Positions 16,533-22,527 of a stretch of 33,835 nucleotides of DNA are shown here, in pieces. The notes beneath the pieces were generated by a model, which saw nothing but the letters and a program-made list of their open reading frames with translations, did not search any database and was not told the origin of the DNA. The stretch's first letter is position 1. The number at the start of each line of letters is the position of its first letter. A program made the position numbers and the translations under genes. Source of the stretch: Burkholderia sp. (lineage in GTDB: Bacteria > Pseudomonadota > Gammaproteobacteria > Burkholderiales > Burkholderiaceae); the NCBI GenBank assembly GCA_030151225.1, contig JASLEG010000060.1, forward strand, positions 1 through 33,835, given 5' to 3'.

Positions 16533-17204
16533 TCAGGCCGACTCGTACTCGGCGGCCCTGGGGCAGGACGCGGAGTCGGATTCGAATGCGGGTCCGGGTT
16601 CGGCCTCGAGTGCCGGCAGCGCCGCGCCGATCATGGCGAGCGCGGGGCGCACCGCATCCTCGAGCAGCGCGCGCTGCGGTCGCACGCGCGCGAGCACGCG
16701 CAAGCCCACCAGCATCGTGAACAGCATCCGCGCCACGTCGCGCGCCACCAGCGCGCGCGGGATCGAGCCGTCGGCCTGCCCGGCCTCGACGCAGCGCAGG
16801 AAGAAGGCCTCGACGTCCTCGAGGATCGATTCGACGATCGCCTGAAACGCGGCGTCGTGCGGCGCCAGCTCCACCGCCGCATTGACGATCAGGCAGCCGC
16901 GCCGCCGGGCGTCGGCCACGGTCAGCCGCACGATCTCGGCGAAGAAGGCCACGATCGCGTCGCGCGGCGGCAGCCGATGCTCGAAGCGGCGCACGCGATC
17001 GCGAAAGCCGCCCTCCACGTAACGCACGAAGGCGCGCAGGAACAGGTCGCGCTTGTCGCCGAAGGCGTTGTACACGCTCGCGCCGGTCATGCCCATGGTG
17101 GCCGCCAGATCGCGCACCGAGCTCGCCTCGTAACCGTGCGACCAGAACTGCGCGACCGCGGCGTCGAGCGCGGCTTCCTCGTCGAATTCGCGTGGACGCG
17201 CCAT
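16533..17204 (-). CDS. TetR-family transcriptional regulator
   Basis: One-component repressor of 223 residues. The N-terminal DNA-binding domain reads MARPREFDEEAALDAAVAQF, then SVRDLAATMGMTGASVYNAF and GDKRDLFLRAF, with the TGASVYNAFGDK recognition region of the AcrR/YxaF-like group. The ligand-binding half includes RRGCLIVNAAVELAPHD, common in TetR proteins with the TetR_C_11-like domain. GGGAGG precedes the ATG. No adjacent divergent target gene is visible; its neighbours are xthA upstream (same strand) and the anti-sigma gene (convergent), so its target is unknown. Confidence 0.92.
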   Translation of the reverse strand: MARPREFDEEAALDAAVAQFWSHGYEASSVRDLAATMGMTGASVYNAFGDKRDLFLRAFVRYVEGGFRDRVRRFEHRLPPRDAIVAFFAEIVRLTVADARRRGCLIVNAAVELAPHDAAFQAIVESILEDVEAFFLRCVEAGQADGSIPRALVARDVARMLFTMLVGLRVLARVRPQRALLEDAVRPALAMIGAALPALEAEPGPAFESDSASCPRAAEYESA

Positions 17205-17328
17205 CGCGTGCTACCTCCCGTGGAGTCGACCGGCGGCAAGGCTGCGCGCCGGGCTCCGCATTTTAGTGCAATCGCTCGTGAATCCGTCGGCGCGGCCGCG
17301 CACGTTGCGCGGCGCGTTTCATTTCGGC

Positions 17329-18105
17329 TCAGCCGAGCGTGGCGATCACCGGCGTGTGATCCGACGGCTGCTCCCAGGTGCGCGGCACGCGATCGACCTC
17401 GCAGGCCGTCAGCGTCTCGGCCAGCGCCGGCGACAGCAGGACGTGGTCGATCCGCAGGCCCGCGTTGCGGCGGAAGCCCATCATGCGGTAATCCCACCAC
17501 GTGAAGGTCTTCTCGGGCTGCTCGAAGCGGCGGAACGCGTCCACCAGGCCCATCTCGATCAGCGCCGCGAAATGCGCGCGCTCCTGCGGCGACACCAGGT
17601 TCTGCCCTTCCCACTTGGCCGGATCGTGCACGTCGCGATCCTCGGGCGCGATGTTGTAGTCACCGAGCAGCGCGAGCAACGGGTACCGTTCCATCTCCGT
17701 CCTCAGCCAGGCCTGCAGCGCATCGAGCCAGGCCAGCTTGTAGACGAATTTCTCCGAATCGGGCGCCTGACCGTTCGGGAAATAGGCCGACACGATGCGC
17801 ACGCCGTTCACCGTGACCGCCACCACGCGCTGCTGCGCATCCTCGAAGCCGGGGATGTTCTTCACGACGTCGGTCTCGTCCACCGACAGCGTGTCGCGCA
17901 CCAGGATCGCCACGCCGTTGTACGTCTTCTGGCCCGTGAACCAGCTGCGATAGCCGGCCGCCTCGAGGTCGGCCTTCGGGTACTTCTCGTCGGGCAGCTT
18001 CAGCTCCTGCAGGCACAGTACGTCGGCCTGGCTCGTGGCGAGCCAGTCGAGCACGTGCTGCTTGCGCACGTTCAGGGAGTTGACGTTCCAGGTGGCGATC
18101 TTCAT
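17329..18105 (-). CDS. xthA: Exodeoxyribonuclease III (AP endonuclease); 5' end is the satellite attachment site
   Basis: Base-excision-repair enzyme that cuts at abasic sites and removes 3' blocking groups; 258 residues from MKIATWNVNSLNVRK. Catalytic motifs are CLQELKLPDEKY (metal-binding Glu), LGDYNIAPEDRDVHDP and the C-terminal PSDHTPVIATL. Its first codons lie in the 23-bp left attachment core, so the coding sequence is intact but everything upstream of base 18111 belongs to the inserted element. An in-frame ATG at 18162 would add 19 element-encoded residues (MSKRNSKNIVFNNHTHIAS); no Shine-Dalgarno supports it. AT-rich element DNA, for example TTGTCT and TATAGC 16 bp apart, could supply a replacement promoter. 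No terminator separates it from the element gene ending at 18166. Confidence 0.95.
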   Translation of the reverse strand: MKIATWNVNSLNVRKQHVLDWLATSQADVLCLQELKLPDEKYPKADLEAAGYRSWFTGQKTYNGVAILVRDTLSVDETDVVKNIPGFEDAQQRVVAVTVNGVRIVSAYFPNGQAPDSEKFVYKLAWLDALQAWLRTEMERYPLLALLGDYNIAPEDRDVHDPAKWEGQNLVSPQERAHFAALIEMGLVDAFRRFEQPEKTFTWWDYRMMGFRRNAGLRIDHVLLSPALAETLTACEVDRVPRTWEQPSDHTPVIATLG

Positions 18106-18111
18106 CGATGC
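18089..18111 (-). repeat. Left attachment core (attL)
   Basis: A 23-bp sequence identical to 27495-27517 and in the same orientation. On the minus strand it runs from GCATCG through the xthA start codon to codon 6. Identity stops exactly at both ends (flanking bases C/T here, G/G on the right). Confidence 0.95.
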
Positions 18112-18165
18112 TATATGTGTATGATTATTAAAGACAATATTCTTAGAATTTCGCTTTGACATACA

Positions 18166-18660
18166 TCACGATATACAATTTCGCACGTGGCGGACAGTTA
18201 CGCCGAACTCGCGAGCCACTTCCGACACGCTCACCCCGGACCAATAGCGATATCGCATCCAATCGTCGCGCTCCATGCGGACTGATGGTGACCGGGGGCG
18301 AATGTCAAGTTTTCCATCCAAGGCCCTGCCTAGCACAGCAGCCTGCAGCGCGTCTGCCGCGTCATCGCCAATCGCGGCGCGCATCCAGTGGCCGCCAGGG
18401 ATGGCGCGAGGGATGGTCAGCCAGCCAGTCTTTGCGCCCTGACGGCGGTGCGCCCTGCGGAGCAATGTGAAAAGGAAAATACCGATCACGTCAGCGACTG
18501 CGCGCGCATCGGGAGACAGGTTGCGGCGCGCACGCTCAAACACGCTGATGCGAGACCACTTGATAGATGGCAGCGGAACGTGCACCCCGGCATCAATCGC
18601 TTCGTCAAGCGTCATTTCTTCGGGTAAGTCGGAGATTCGCTGCATGGCCGTCAAATTCAA
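18166..18660 (-). CDS. Putative transcription activator with Mor-like C-terminal helix-turn-helix
   Basis: Protein of 164 residues from a TTG at 18660, or 159 from the ATG at 18645; neither has a clear Shine-Dalgarno. The N-terminal two thirds is unrecognised apart from a basic stretch (LRRAHRRQGAK). The last 30 residues, RYWSGVSVSEVAREFGVTVR followed by HVRNCIS, read as a helix-turn-helix and resemble the C-terminus of the Mor/C middle-gene activators of Mu-like phages. It is transcribed from its own promoter, which matches that of the capsid operon. Controlling late genes of the element is inference from that arrangement. It ends 54 bp before the attL core without a terminator, so its transcript may run into xthA. 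Confidence 0.6.
   Translation of the reverse strand: MNLTAMQRISDLPEEMTLDEAIDAGVHVPLPSIKWSRISVFERARRNLSPDARAVADVIGIFLFTLLRRAHRRQGAKTGWLTIPRAIPGGHWMRAAIGDDAADALQAAVLGRALDGKLDIRPRSPSVRMERDDWMRYRYWSGVSVSEVAREFGVTVRHVRNCIS
18171..18183 (+). repeat. Left arm-type repeat, copy 1 (ATATACAATTTCG)
   Basis: ATATACAATTTCG differs by one base from ATATACAGTTTCG at 27368-27380, in the same orientation, each inside the element a short way from an attachment core (60 bp here, 115 bp on the right). Such pairs are typical of integrase arm-binding sites. It overlaps the 3' end of the Mor-like gene. Confidence 0.45.
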
Positions 18661-18661
18661 T

Positions 18662-18745
18662 GTTCACTGAACAGCAGTGTACGACAAGAACCGTCCGAGA
18701 GCAACAAATCCGATAAAAATCAATAACTTAGTTCACAAACGTGAA
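18662..18745 (-). promoter_or_regulatory. Promoter/operator of the Mor-like gene
   Basis: Reading the minus strand: a perfect 14-bp palindrome TTCACGTTTGTGAA (18745-18732), the block ATTGATTT, a -35 TTGCTC (18704-18699), a 17-bp spacer and a -10 TACACT (18681-18676). The predicted start point near 18669 lies within a second perfect palindrome, GTTCACTGAAC (18662-18672). The first palindrome, centred near -70, suits an activator; the second, on the start point, suits a repressor. The same design stands before the capsid gene. Confidence 0.65.
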
Positions 18746-18757
18746 TACTGGGATCAA

Positions 18758-18780
18758 GAAAAACCCCGCTCTAGGCGGGG
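18758..18780 (-). terminator. Terminator of the late (capsid) operon
   Basis: Stem CCCCGC (18764-18769) with GCGGGG (18775-18780) and a 5-base loop, followed on the minus strand by a T run. It lies 26 bp after the stop of the last small gene and insulates the late operon from the Mor-like gene. Confidence 0.85.
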
Positions 18781-18805
18781 AGAAGGGTTTCGAACGTGCA
18801 GTCGA

Positions 18806-18991
18806 TCAGTGCAAAACTCGTTCAGTATGCTGCGTCTGAAGAAGCGCCACCACTTGCTCCAGCGCCTCGATAGCCTGCGCAGCGTCGAGGTGCGCATTAA
18901 CGAGTCCGTCAATCAGCATGAGGCGAATCGTGTCCACGACGAATTCCAATCTTTCGAGTCCTTCCTGAAGATTGGCATTTTTGCCTTCCAT
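18806..18991 (-). CDS. Small coiled-coil-like hypothetical protein, last gene of the late operon
   Basis: Protein of 61 residues, unrecognised. It is leucine- and acid-rich with heptad-like spacing (LQEGLERLEFVVDTIRLMLI, then AAQAIEALEQVVALLQTQ), so a helical or coiled-coil oligomer is likely. The ATG at 18991 shares its A with the previous stop (TGATG), which favours it over the ATG at 19006. Its position at the end of the packaging operon may point to an assembly accessory role; this is inference only. Confidence 0.6.
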   Translation of the reverse strand: MEGKNANLQEGLERLEFVVDTIRLMLIDGLVNAHLDAAQAIEALEQVVALLQTQHTERVLH

Positions 18992-19185
18992 CAGCCCGCC
19001 ATCCATTGCGCGGCACGGGTGGCCGCCTCAGCCAGGGCGAGCGCATCAGCGCGCCGCCGTTCACGTCCGTCATCGCCGATTACCGGACCGAGCAGCAGGT
19101 CCACCGCGCGCCCCCAAGGGTCGATGTCGTCGCCGACGAATACATCGCAAGCGACGATGCGAGTTTCTCGCTGAAGGGCCGCCAT
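18991..19185 (-). CDS. Small hypothetical protein of the late operon
   Basis: Protein of 64 residues, unrecognised. The N-terminal half is hydrophobic and acidic (ETRIVACDVFVGDDIDPWGR, VDLLLGPVIGDDG); the C-terminal half is an Arg/Ala-rich helix (RERRRADALALAEAATRAAQ). It is coupled at both ends by TGATG overlaps, which is the main reason to accept it as real. Confidence 0.6.
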   Translation of the reverse strand: MAALQRETRIVACDVFVGDDIDPWGRAVDLLLGPVIGDDGRERRRADALALAEAATRAAQWMAG

Positions 19186-19463
19186 CAGGCGACCGTCAGG
19201 TTTTTCAGCGGCGGCAGGTTGTCATACAGCGCCACCGCGAACGCGCGAGCCAGCTTATCGCGCGTGGCGTCGTCAATCGGCTGTCCCGCCAAGGGAGCGA
19301 GCACCTCGGCGGCGTCAGCGGCCAGAACGCGGGAGACGTTCAGCAAAACAGCCTCCGTGGGCTTGCGGTCCTGCTCGGCATGGGCCGCCAGTTCTTCGGC
19401 GGTCGGGCTAAGGTGTTTTGCGGCGCGCTTGACGGCGGCGGCTACGTGCTTATTCATTTTCAT
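19185..19463 (-). CDS. Hypothetical protein directly after the small terminase
   Basis: Protein of 92 residues, mostly alpha-helical by composition, with a basic N-terminus (MKMNKHVAAAVKRAAKHLSP) and an Ala/Leu-rich middle (VLLNVSRVLAADAAEVLAPL). The start overlaps the terminase stop by 14 bp; an internal ATG at 19457 is an alternative. Not recognised. Location next to TerS suggests, without proof, a packaging accessory. Confidence 0.62.
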   Translation of the reverse strand: MKMNKHVAAAVKRAAKHLSPTAEELAAHAEQDRKPTEAVLLNVSRVLAADAAEVLAPLAGQPIDDATRDKLARAFAVALYDNLPPLKNLTVA

Positions 19464-19953
19464 CTTCGTAGGGGTCCTTGAGGATTGATTCTTTGGTGAA
19501 ATTTTCGGGGCTGGCAGCTTGGCGCAACGCCAAATCGATTTCAGCCAACAACTTTGACTTCATCGTAGCGGCGTCAGTCTCCCCGATGATTTGATGCACG
19601 ACACGCCCCGGAACGTTTCGCATGGTCTGGCGGATGATGGCGCACACGTTGCTCATCGACTGCTCCAAATCCGCAACGGGCGCAACGTCTCTGCCGGCAA
19701 TCGCCAATTCGAGTTCAGATCGTGTCGCGTCTGCGGTCAGCTTGCGGAGCTTCTGTGCCTGGAGGGCCTCGCCGACTTCGCCGCCAGCCTGATACTCGAT
19801 CAGCGCGCGGATGCTGTCGCCTAGCGCGTAGCGGTTACGGCCGGCGCGCTGGATGGTGCCGTCCGCAACGCGGTCGCGCACCCATCGCGTCGTCGTGCCG
19901 AACAGGCTAGCAAGATCGGCATCAGTGACTTCTGTGGAAAGGATCGGGTTCAT
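19450..19953 (-). CDS. Putative phage terminase small subunit (Nu1-like)
   Basis: Protein of 167 residues. An N-terminal winged helix-turn-helix (VTDADLASLFGTTTRWVRDR, VADGTIQRAGRNRYALGDSI) resembles that of lambda Nu1, where it recognises cos. A linker with the EALQAQKLRKLTADATRSEL pattern follows, then a helical domain with DLEQSMSNVCAIIRQTMRNV, PGRVVHQIIG and LLAEIDLALRQA, the usual layout of Nu1/DUF1441-type small terminases. TerS binds packaging sites and loads the large terminase. No large subunit is encoded in the element, so it would have to recruit a helper enzyme. The ATG overlaps the previous stop (ATGA). Confidence 0.72.
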   Translation of the reverse strand: MNPILSTEVTDADLASLFGTTTRWVRDRVADGTIQRAGRNRYALGDSIRALIEYQAGGEVGEALQAQKLRKLTADATRSELELAIAGRDVAPVADLEQSMSNVCAIIRQTMRNVPGRVVHQIIGETDAATMKSKLLAEIDLALRQAASPENFTKESILKDPYEDENE

Positions 19954-20156
19954 GCCTTGGTGGTCGCGGCGGTCGTGGCAGGCGTCCAGTCGCGGAACAC
20001 ATAGGCCTGCCCCTTGAACGCCTTCACGGCGTCACGAATTCGGGCAGCGGTGGCCCTGTCGGCGGTCGCTTGACGCGTATCGCTCGCGATCGCATCGGCG
20101 GTCGCGGCGGCCTGGATCACCAGGGCGAAAAGGTTGTTCGATGAGATATCAGCCAC
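19950..20156 (-). CDS. Small hypothetical protein of the late operon
   Basis: Protein of 68 residues from a GTG at 20156 that overlaps the previous stop by 8 bp; an ATG at 20198 would give 82 residues. It reads MADISSNNLFALVIQAAATA, then a Thr/Ala/Arg-rich helix and a C-terminal AFKGQAYVFRDWTPATTAAT. Not recognised. Overlaps on both sides support it as coding. Confidence 0.55.
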   Translation of the reverse strand: MADISSNNLFALVIQAAATADAIASDTRQATADRATAARIRDAVKAFKGQAYVFRDWTPATTAATTKA

Positions 20157-20334
20157 GGCGCTTGCCTCGCGCCTGGCCGATGATTGGGCCGTTCGCATTG
20201 ATCCGAAACGAGCCCTTCGGCATGGGACGACGGTGCTTGCCGGCGCTGAGTTTGCGTCGCTTCGGCGGCGCGGGTTCAACCTGTGGGGCGGGCTCGGCGT
20301 TACGTTTAAACAGAGAGGCAAGAAGCGCTTTCAT
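20149..20334 (-). CDS. Small, strongly basic hypothetical protein
   Basis: Protein of 61 residues, about a quarter Lys/Arg, with a Pro-rich middle (APQVEPAPPKRRKL) and an Arg/Lys tail (GQARGKRRG). Not recognised. The charge suggests nucleic-acid or capsid-interior contact. ATGA overlap with the upstream gene. Confidence 0.58.
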   Translation of the reverse strand: MKALLASLFKRNAEPAPQVEPAPPKRRKLSAGKHRRPMPKGSFRINANGPIIGQARGKRRG

Positions 20335-20543
20335 TCGTCACGCTCCCCGCCGAGGATGCCGCGCTGAAGATACACGGCGGCGTTACTCAGGTCGACGCCA
20401 AGCCGAGCGATGCTCGTTTGCGAAGCGCGCACCACGGTGGAATCGGGGCGGGCGGCGGCGAGGCATTCGCTGATCGCCACGAGCGAGCGCGCGATTCGTG
20501 CGGCTTCTTTCGAGGTTTGCTGAATTGCGGTTTGAGGGTTCAT
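20331..20543 (-). CDS. Small helical hypothetical protein
   Basis: Protein of 70 residues, MNPQTAIQQTSKEAARIARS and onward, Ala/Ser/Arg-rich and probably helical. The ATG at 20543 is preceded by a GAGAGA Shine-Dalgarno at good distance; a longer reading from 20627 lacks one. It starts a new coupled block after a 151-bp gap in the operon. Not recognised. Confidence 0.62.
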   Translation of the reverse strand: MNPQTAIQQTSKEAARIARSLVAISECLAAARPDSTVVRASQTSIARLGVDLSNAAVYLQRGILGGERDE

Positions 20544-20572
20544 TTCTCTCGGGTTCGAGTTTTTGTTTGGGC

Positions 20573-20597
20573 GGTATGCTACTTCCGGCCGCATACC
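20573..20597. other. Hairpin in the gap of the late operon
   Basis: GGTATGC and GCATACC, 11 bases apart, form a 7-bp stem. It is the only clear structure in the 151-bp non-coding gap 20544-20694, which otherwise shows no obvious promoter. It lacks a T tract, so it is not a standard terminator; an RNA-processing site or protein-binding hairpin is possible. Confidence 0.35.
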
Positions 20598-20694
20598 AGG
20601 GCGAAAAGGCGGCGACGTTTCAGTCACAAGGTGCCGCCAGGCCTTGTCCGGTCACATAGCCACCGGCAGGCTGGACACCCCAGGGAGGGGATTC

Positions 20695-20868
20695 TTAGCC
20701 TCGCGACTCACGCCGATCGAGGTATTTCGAGACCATCGCCTGTACCGCTGCGTTTGCGCTGAGGCGCACGCCCAGGTCCTCACTCATTCGTTGGCGTTCG
20801 GCCTCGATGCGTTCGCGAAGCGTGCCAGGCATCACCAGCGTGATGCGTTGCATCGTTTGTTGGTCCAT
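20695..20868 (-). CDS. Ribbon-helix-helix DNA-binding protein
   Basis: Protein of 57 residues, MDQQTMQRITLVMPGTLRER and onward. A short beta strand (QRITLVM) followed by two helices (TLRERIEAERQRMSEDLG and SANAAVQAMVSKYLDRR) is the CopG/Arc ribbon-helix-helix pattern. The ATG shares a base with the previous stop (TGATG). As a dimer it would bind an operator, perhaps one of the palindromes in the element's promoters, giving late-gene feedback. Arc-like proteins in toxin-antitoxin pairs are the alternative, but no toxin is adjacent. Confidence 0.72.
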   Translation of the reverse strand: MDQQTMQRITLVMPGTLRERIEAERQRMSEDLGVRLSANAAVQAMVSKYLDRRESRG

Positions 20869-21242
20869 CAGATTTTCTCCAAAGGCCGCCACGCGGCCCA
20901 TTGAGTGCCGCGAGCAACCGAGTTCTGCGCCACTACCTGACGCATGTGCGATGTCATCCGAGCGTGCAGCAGATCAAGGCCAGCCCCGACCTGCTCATCG
21001 GACAGCGACGGCCACCGGGCGCGCAGCCATTGCTGCGCCCCTTCGCGCGAAGCCTCGAATGCGCCTCGCCCGTCAGCCGTCATCGCGATAACACGGCGCT
21101 CACCAGTTTCGATATCGCGGATGCCGCGATCGAAGAAATTCAGCGCACCCACGATCACGGCGACCGATTCCGGGAGGCCATCATCGACCGCCTTCTCATT
21201 GGGCGTGGTCGCCAGGATGCGGCGCAAGGCGCGGGCGATCAC
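20868..21242 (-). CDS. Hypothetical protein directly after the capsid gene
   Basis: Protein of 124 residues from a GTG at 21242 that forms a GTGA overlap with the capsid stop; a TTG at 21254 is the alternative. The sequence contains VIVGALNFFDRGIRDIETGE and SREGAQQWLRARWPSLSDEQ and seems soluble and mixed alpha/beta. Not recognised. Tight coupling to the capsid gene makes a decoration, scaffold or size-determining protein an attractive but unproven idea. Confidence 0.62.
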   Translation of the reverse strand: MIARALRRILATTPNEKAVDDGLPESVAVIVGALNFFDRGIRDIETGERRVIAMTADGRGAFEASREGAQQWLRARWPSLSDEQVGAGLDLLHARMTSHMRQVVAQNSVARGTQWAAWRPLEKI

Positions 21243-22162
21243 GATGCCGTCCAAAAGTCAGCGGCGGGACTCGGAATCAGAGGCTTCGCGTTAGCGAACA
21301 CGATCAGTTCCTGGTCTCCACTGGTGTTCAGGCGCTTCACATGAACGGCCAACTCGGGGCGCACGCCAACTGCCGCGCGGCCAAACAGGCCGACAACCGT
21401 TGCGGCGGTCGCAGCGGTCAGTTCGGCGGGGATGCCGCCAGCCGCGACGAATGCACCGTCGCCGCGCCAGGATGCGCCAGCGCCAGCCGTGCCCACCAGA
21501 GCGCACGCATCCTTGATCAGGGCGTGACGAGCAGCCAGAGCGCCCATGCTGAAAGCGGCGGGCGTGGCCGCCAGTACTGCCGCCAGGAACATGGCATCGA
21601 TCTGCTCGGCAAGGCCAAGCGCGATTGCAATCACGAAGTCGTCGCTGAGCATGTCGCCGCCAACGTCACGGCGCTGAGCGCGGGTGATCTTGCTGCGGAA
21701 TGCGAGGTTCGGAGCATCGCTCCAAGTGAGATCGGCGTCGTCGAACGGAATCTGCGACAGCGAAGCCTCCGAACCGTCCGCAATGGTCGAGAAAGCAGCA
21801 GGCAGAACGTGGCGGAACTTCGCCGGGTTTTCGTAGAAGCCGGGATGGTTGTTACCCGAATCGACGTTGAACACCGGAGCCGGCTTTTCGGGGGCGACGA
21901 ACAGATGCGCGCCCGCGCGAATCACGCGGCTATTGGCGGCGATGATGGCGCTCGGGTCAAGCTGGTTCGTCTTGCCTGCGTCCACCAAGTTGAGGCGGAC
22001 GTAGTTCGATCCTGTGTCGTTCAGCGTGAGTTCGCGGGTCAGGTCAAGTCCACCAGAGGCGACGGCGGGCTTTGCGATTCGATGCGGTGCTTCGGCGCTG
22101 CCAACCTCGGCATAACCCAAGGCGCGCTGGCCTTGGTCAAACAAATTCTTGAGCGGGTTCAT
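21239..22162 (-). CDS. Putative HK97-fold major capsid protein
   Basis: Protein of 307 residues. The middle, LTWSDAPNLAFRSKITRAQR followed by RDVGGDMLSDDFVIAIALGL and AEQIDAMFLAAV, has the layout of HK97-type capsids: E-loop/P-domain strand, then the long spine helix with its acidic-amphipathic pattern. The C-terminal block RAAVGVRPELAVHVKRLNTS, GDQELIVFANAK, PLIPSP resembles the A-domain/C-terminal strand region. The N-arm is short, with no delta domain or adjacent protease gene. SD GAGGA lies about 14 bases before the ATG. It heads the late operon. A structure search is needed, since identity was judged from pattern only. Confidence 0.7.
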   Translation of the reverse strand: MNPLKNLFDQGQRALGYAEVGSAEAPHRIAKPAVASGGLDLTRELTLNDTGSNYVRLNLVDAGKTNQLDPSAIIAANSRVIRAGAHLFVAPEKPAPVFNVDSGNNHPGFYENPAKFRHVLPAAFSTIADGSEASLSQIPFDDADLTWSDAPNLAFRSKITRAQRRDVGGDMLSDDFVIAIALGLAEQIDAMFLAAVLAATPAAFSMGALAARHALIKDACALVGTAGAGASWRGDGAFVAAGGIPAELTAATAATVVGLFGRAAVGVRPELAVHVKRLNTSGDQELIVFANAKPLIPSPAADFWTAS

Positions 22163-22192
22163 CAGTTAGGAATCCTCAGTTCGTTTACCGAC

Positions 22193-22265
22193 AGTGTGCC
22201 AAAAACTCCGCACGAACGCAAACATTTTCTCAATTAAATCAATGGCTTACGTTCATAAACATGAA
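22193..22265 (-). promoter_or_regulatory. Late promoter of the capsid operon
   Basis: On the minus strand: perfect palindrome TTCATGTTTATGAA (22265-22252), ATTGATTT, -35 TTGCGT (22221-22216), 17-bp spacer, -10 CACACT (22198-22193). All parts match the promoter at 18745-18676, with the palindrome centred near -72. The weak -35 and -10 suit an activator-dependent promoter. The leader would be about 24 nt with GAGGA ahead of the capsid ATG. Confidence 0.65.
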
Positions 22266-22269
22266 TACT

Positions 22270-22518
22270 TCACGGAGATTCACGCTGCATCATTGGCGGG
22301 CCGACTTGGAACTGGAACGCGATTTTTGGGGGTCGCAGGGGTGCGGCATCGCGGCTGCTATGCCACCGCAACGCCACCCCACCGGGAAGGACCCATTGTT
22401 CCCCAGCTTGGTGCGCGCGGCGCAGGTCGGCCACCAGACAGGTAGCCATCCCGCGTACCAAGCGCGGCACCACGCCACTCGCGAGCATATGGCAATTCCC
22501 AGGCACCACCATGCGCAT
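22270..22518 (-). CDS. Uncertain reading frame in a GC-rich island of the element
   Basis: An 82-codon frame (MRMVVPGNCHMLASGVVPRL onward) lies between the late promoter and the next gene. A second minus-strand frame (22358-22603) overlaps it almost completely. Both are rich in Arg, Gly and Pro and neither shows a recognised domain. The DNA is much more GC-rich than the gaps on both sides, so it has some function, but which frame (if any) is translated is unclear; a structured RNA is the alternative. Confidence 0.3.
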   Translation of the reverse strand: MRMVVPGNCHMLASGVVPRLVRGMATCLVADLRRAHQAGEQWVLPGGVALRWHSSRDAAPLRPPKIAFQFQVGPPMMQRESP

Positions 22519-22527
22519 TCGCGCCTA

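Noticed and set aside
19830..19836. Further SigF-type promoters at other GGTTAC occurrences (near 19830, 22975, 26578)
   Set aside because: None has TTCG/CGAA at the 16-bp distance, and they lie in coding or iteron DNA of the element.
20306..20313. Second GTTTAAAC octamer matching the one upstream of alpA
   Set aside because: It lies within a coding sequence and lacks the CTAG flanks, so chance is the simplest explanation.
20695..20868. Antitoxin of a toxin-antitoxin pair
   Set aside because: The RHH fold would allow it, but no toxin-like partner adjoins it; both neighbours fit the late operon.
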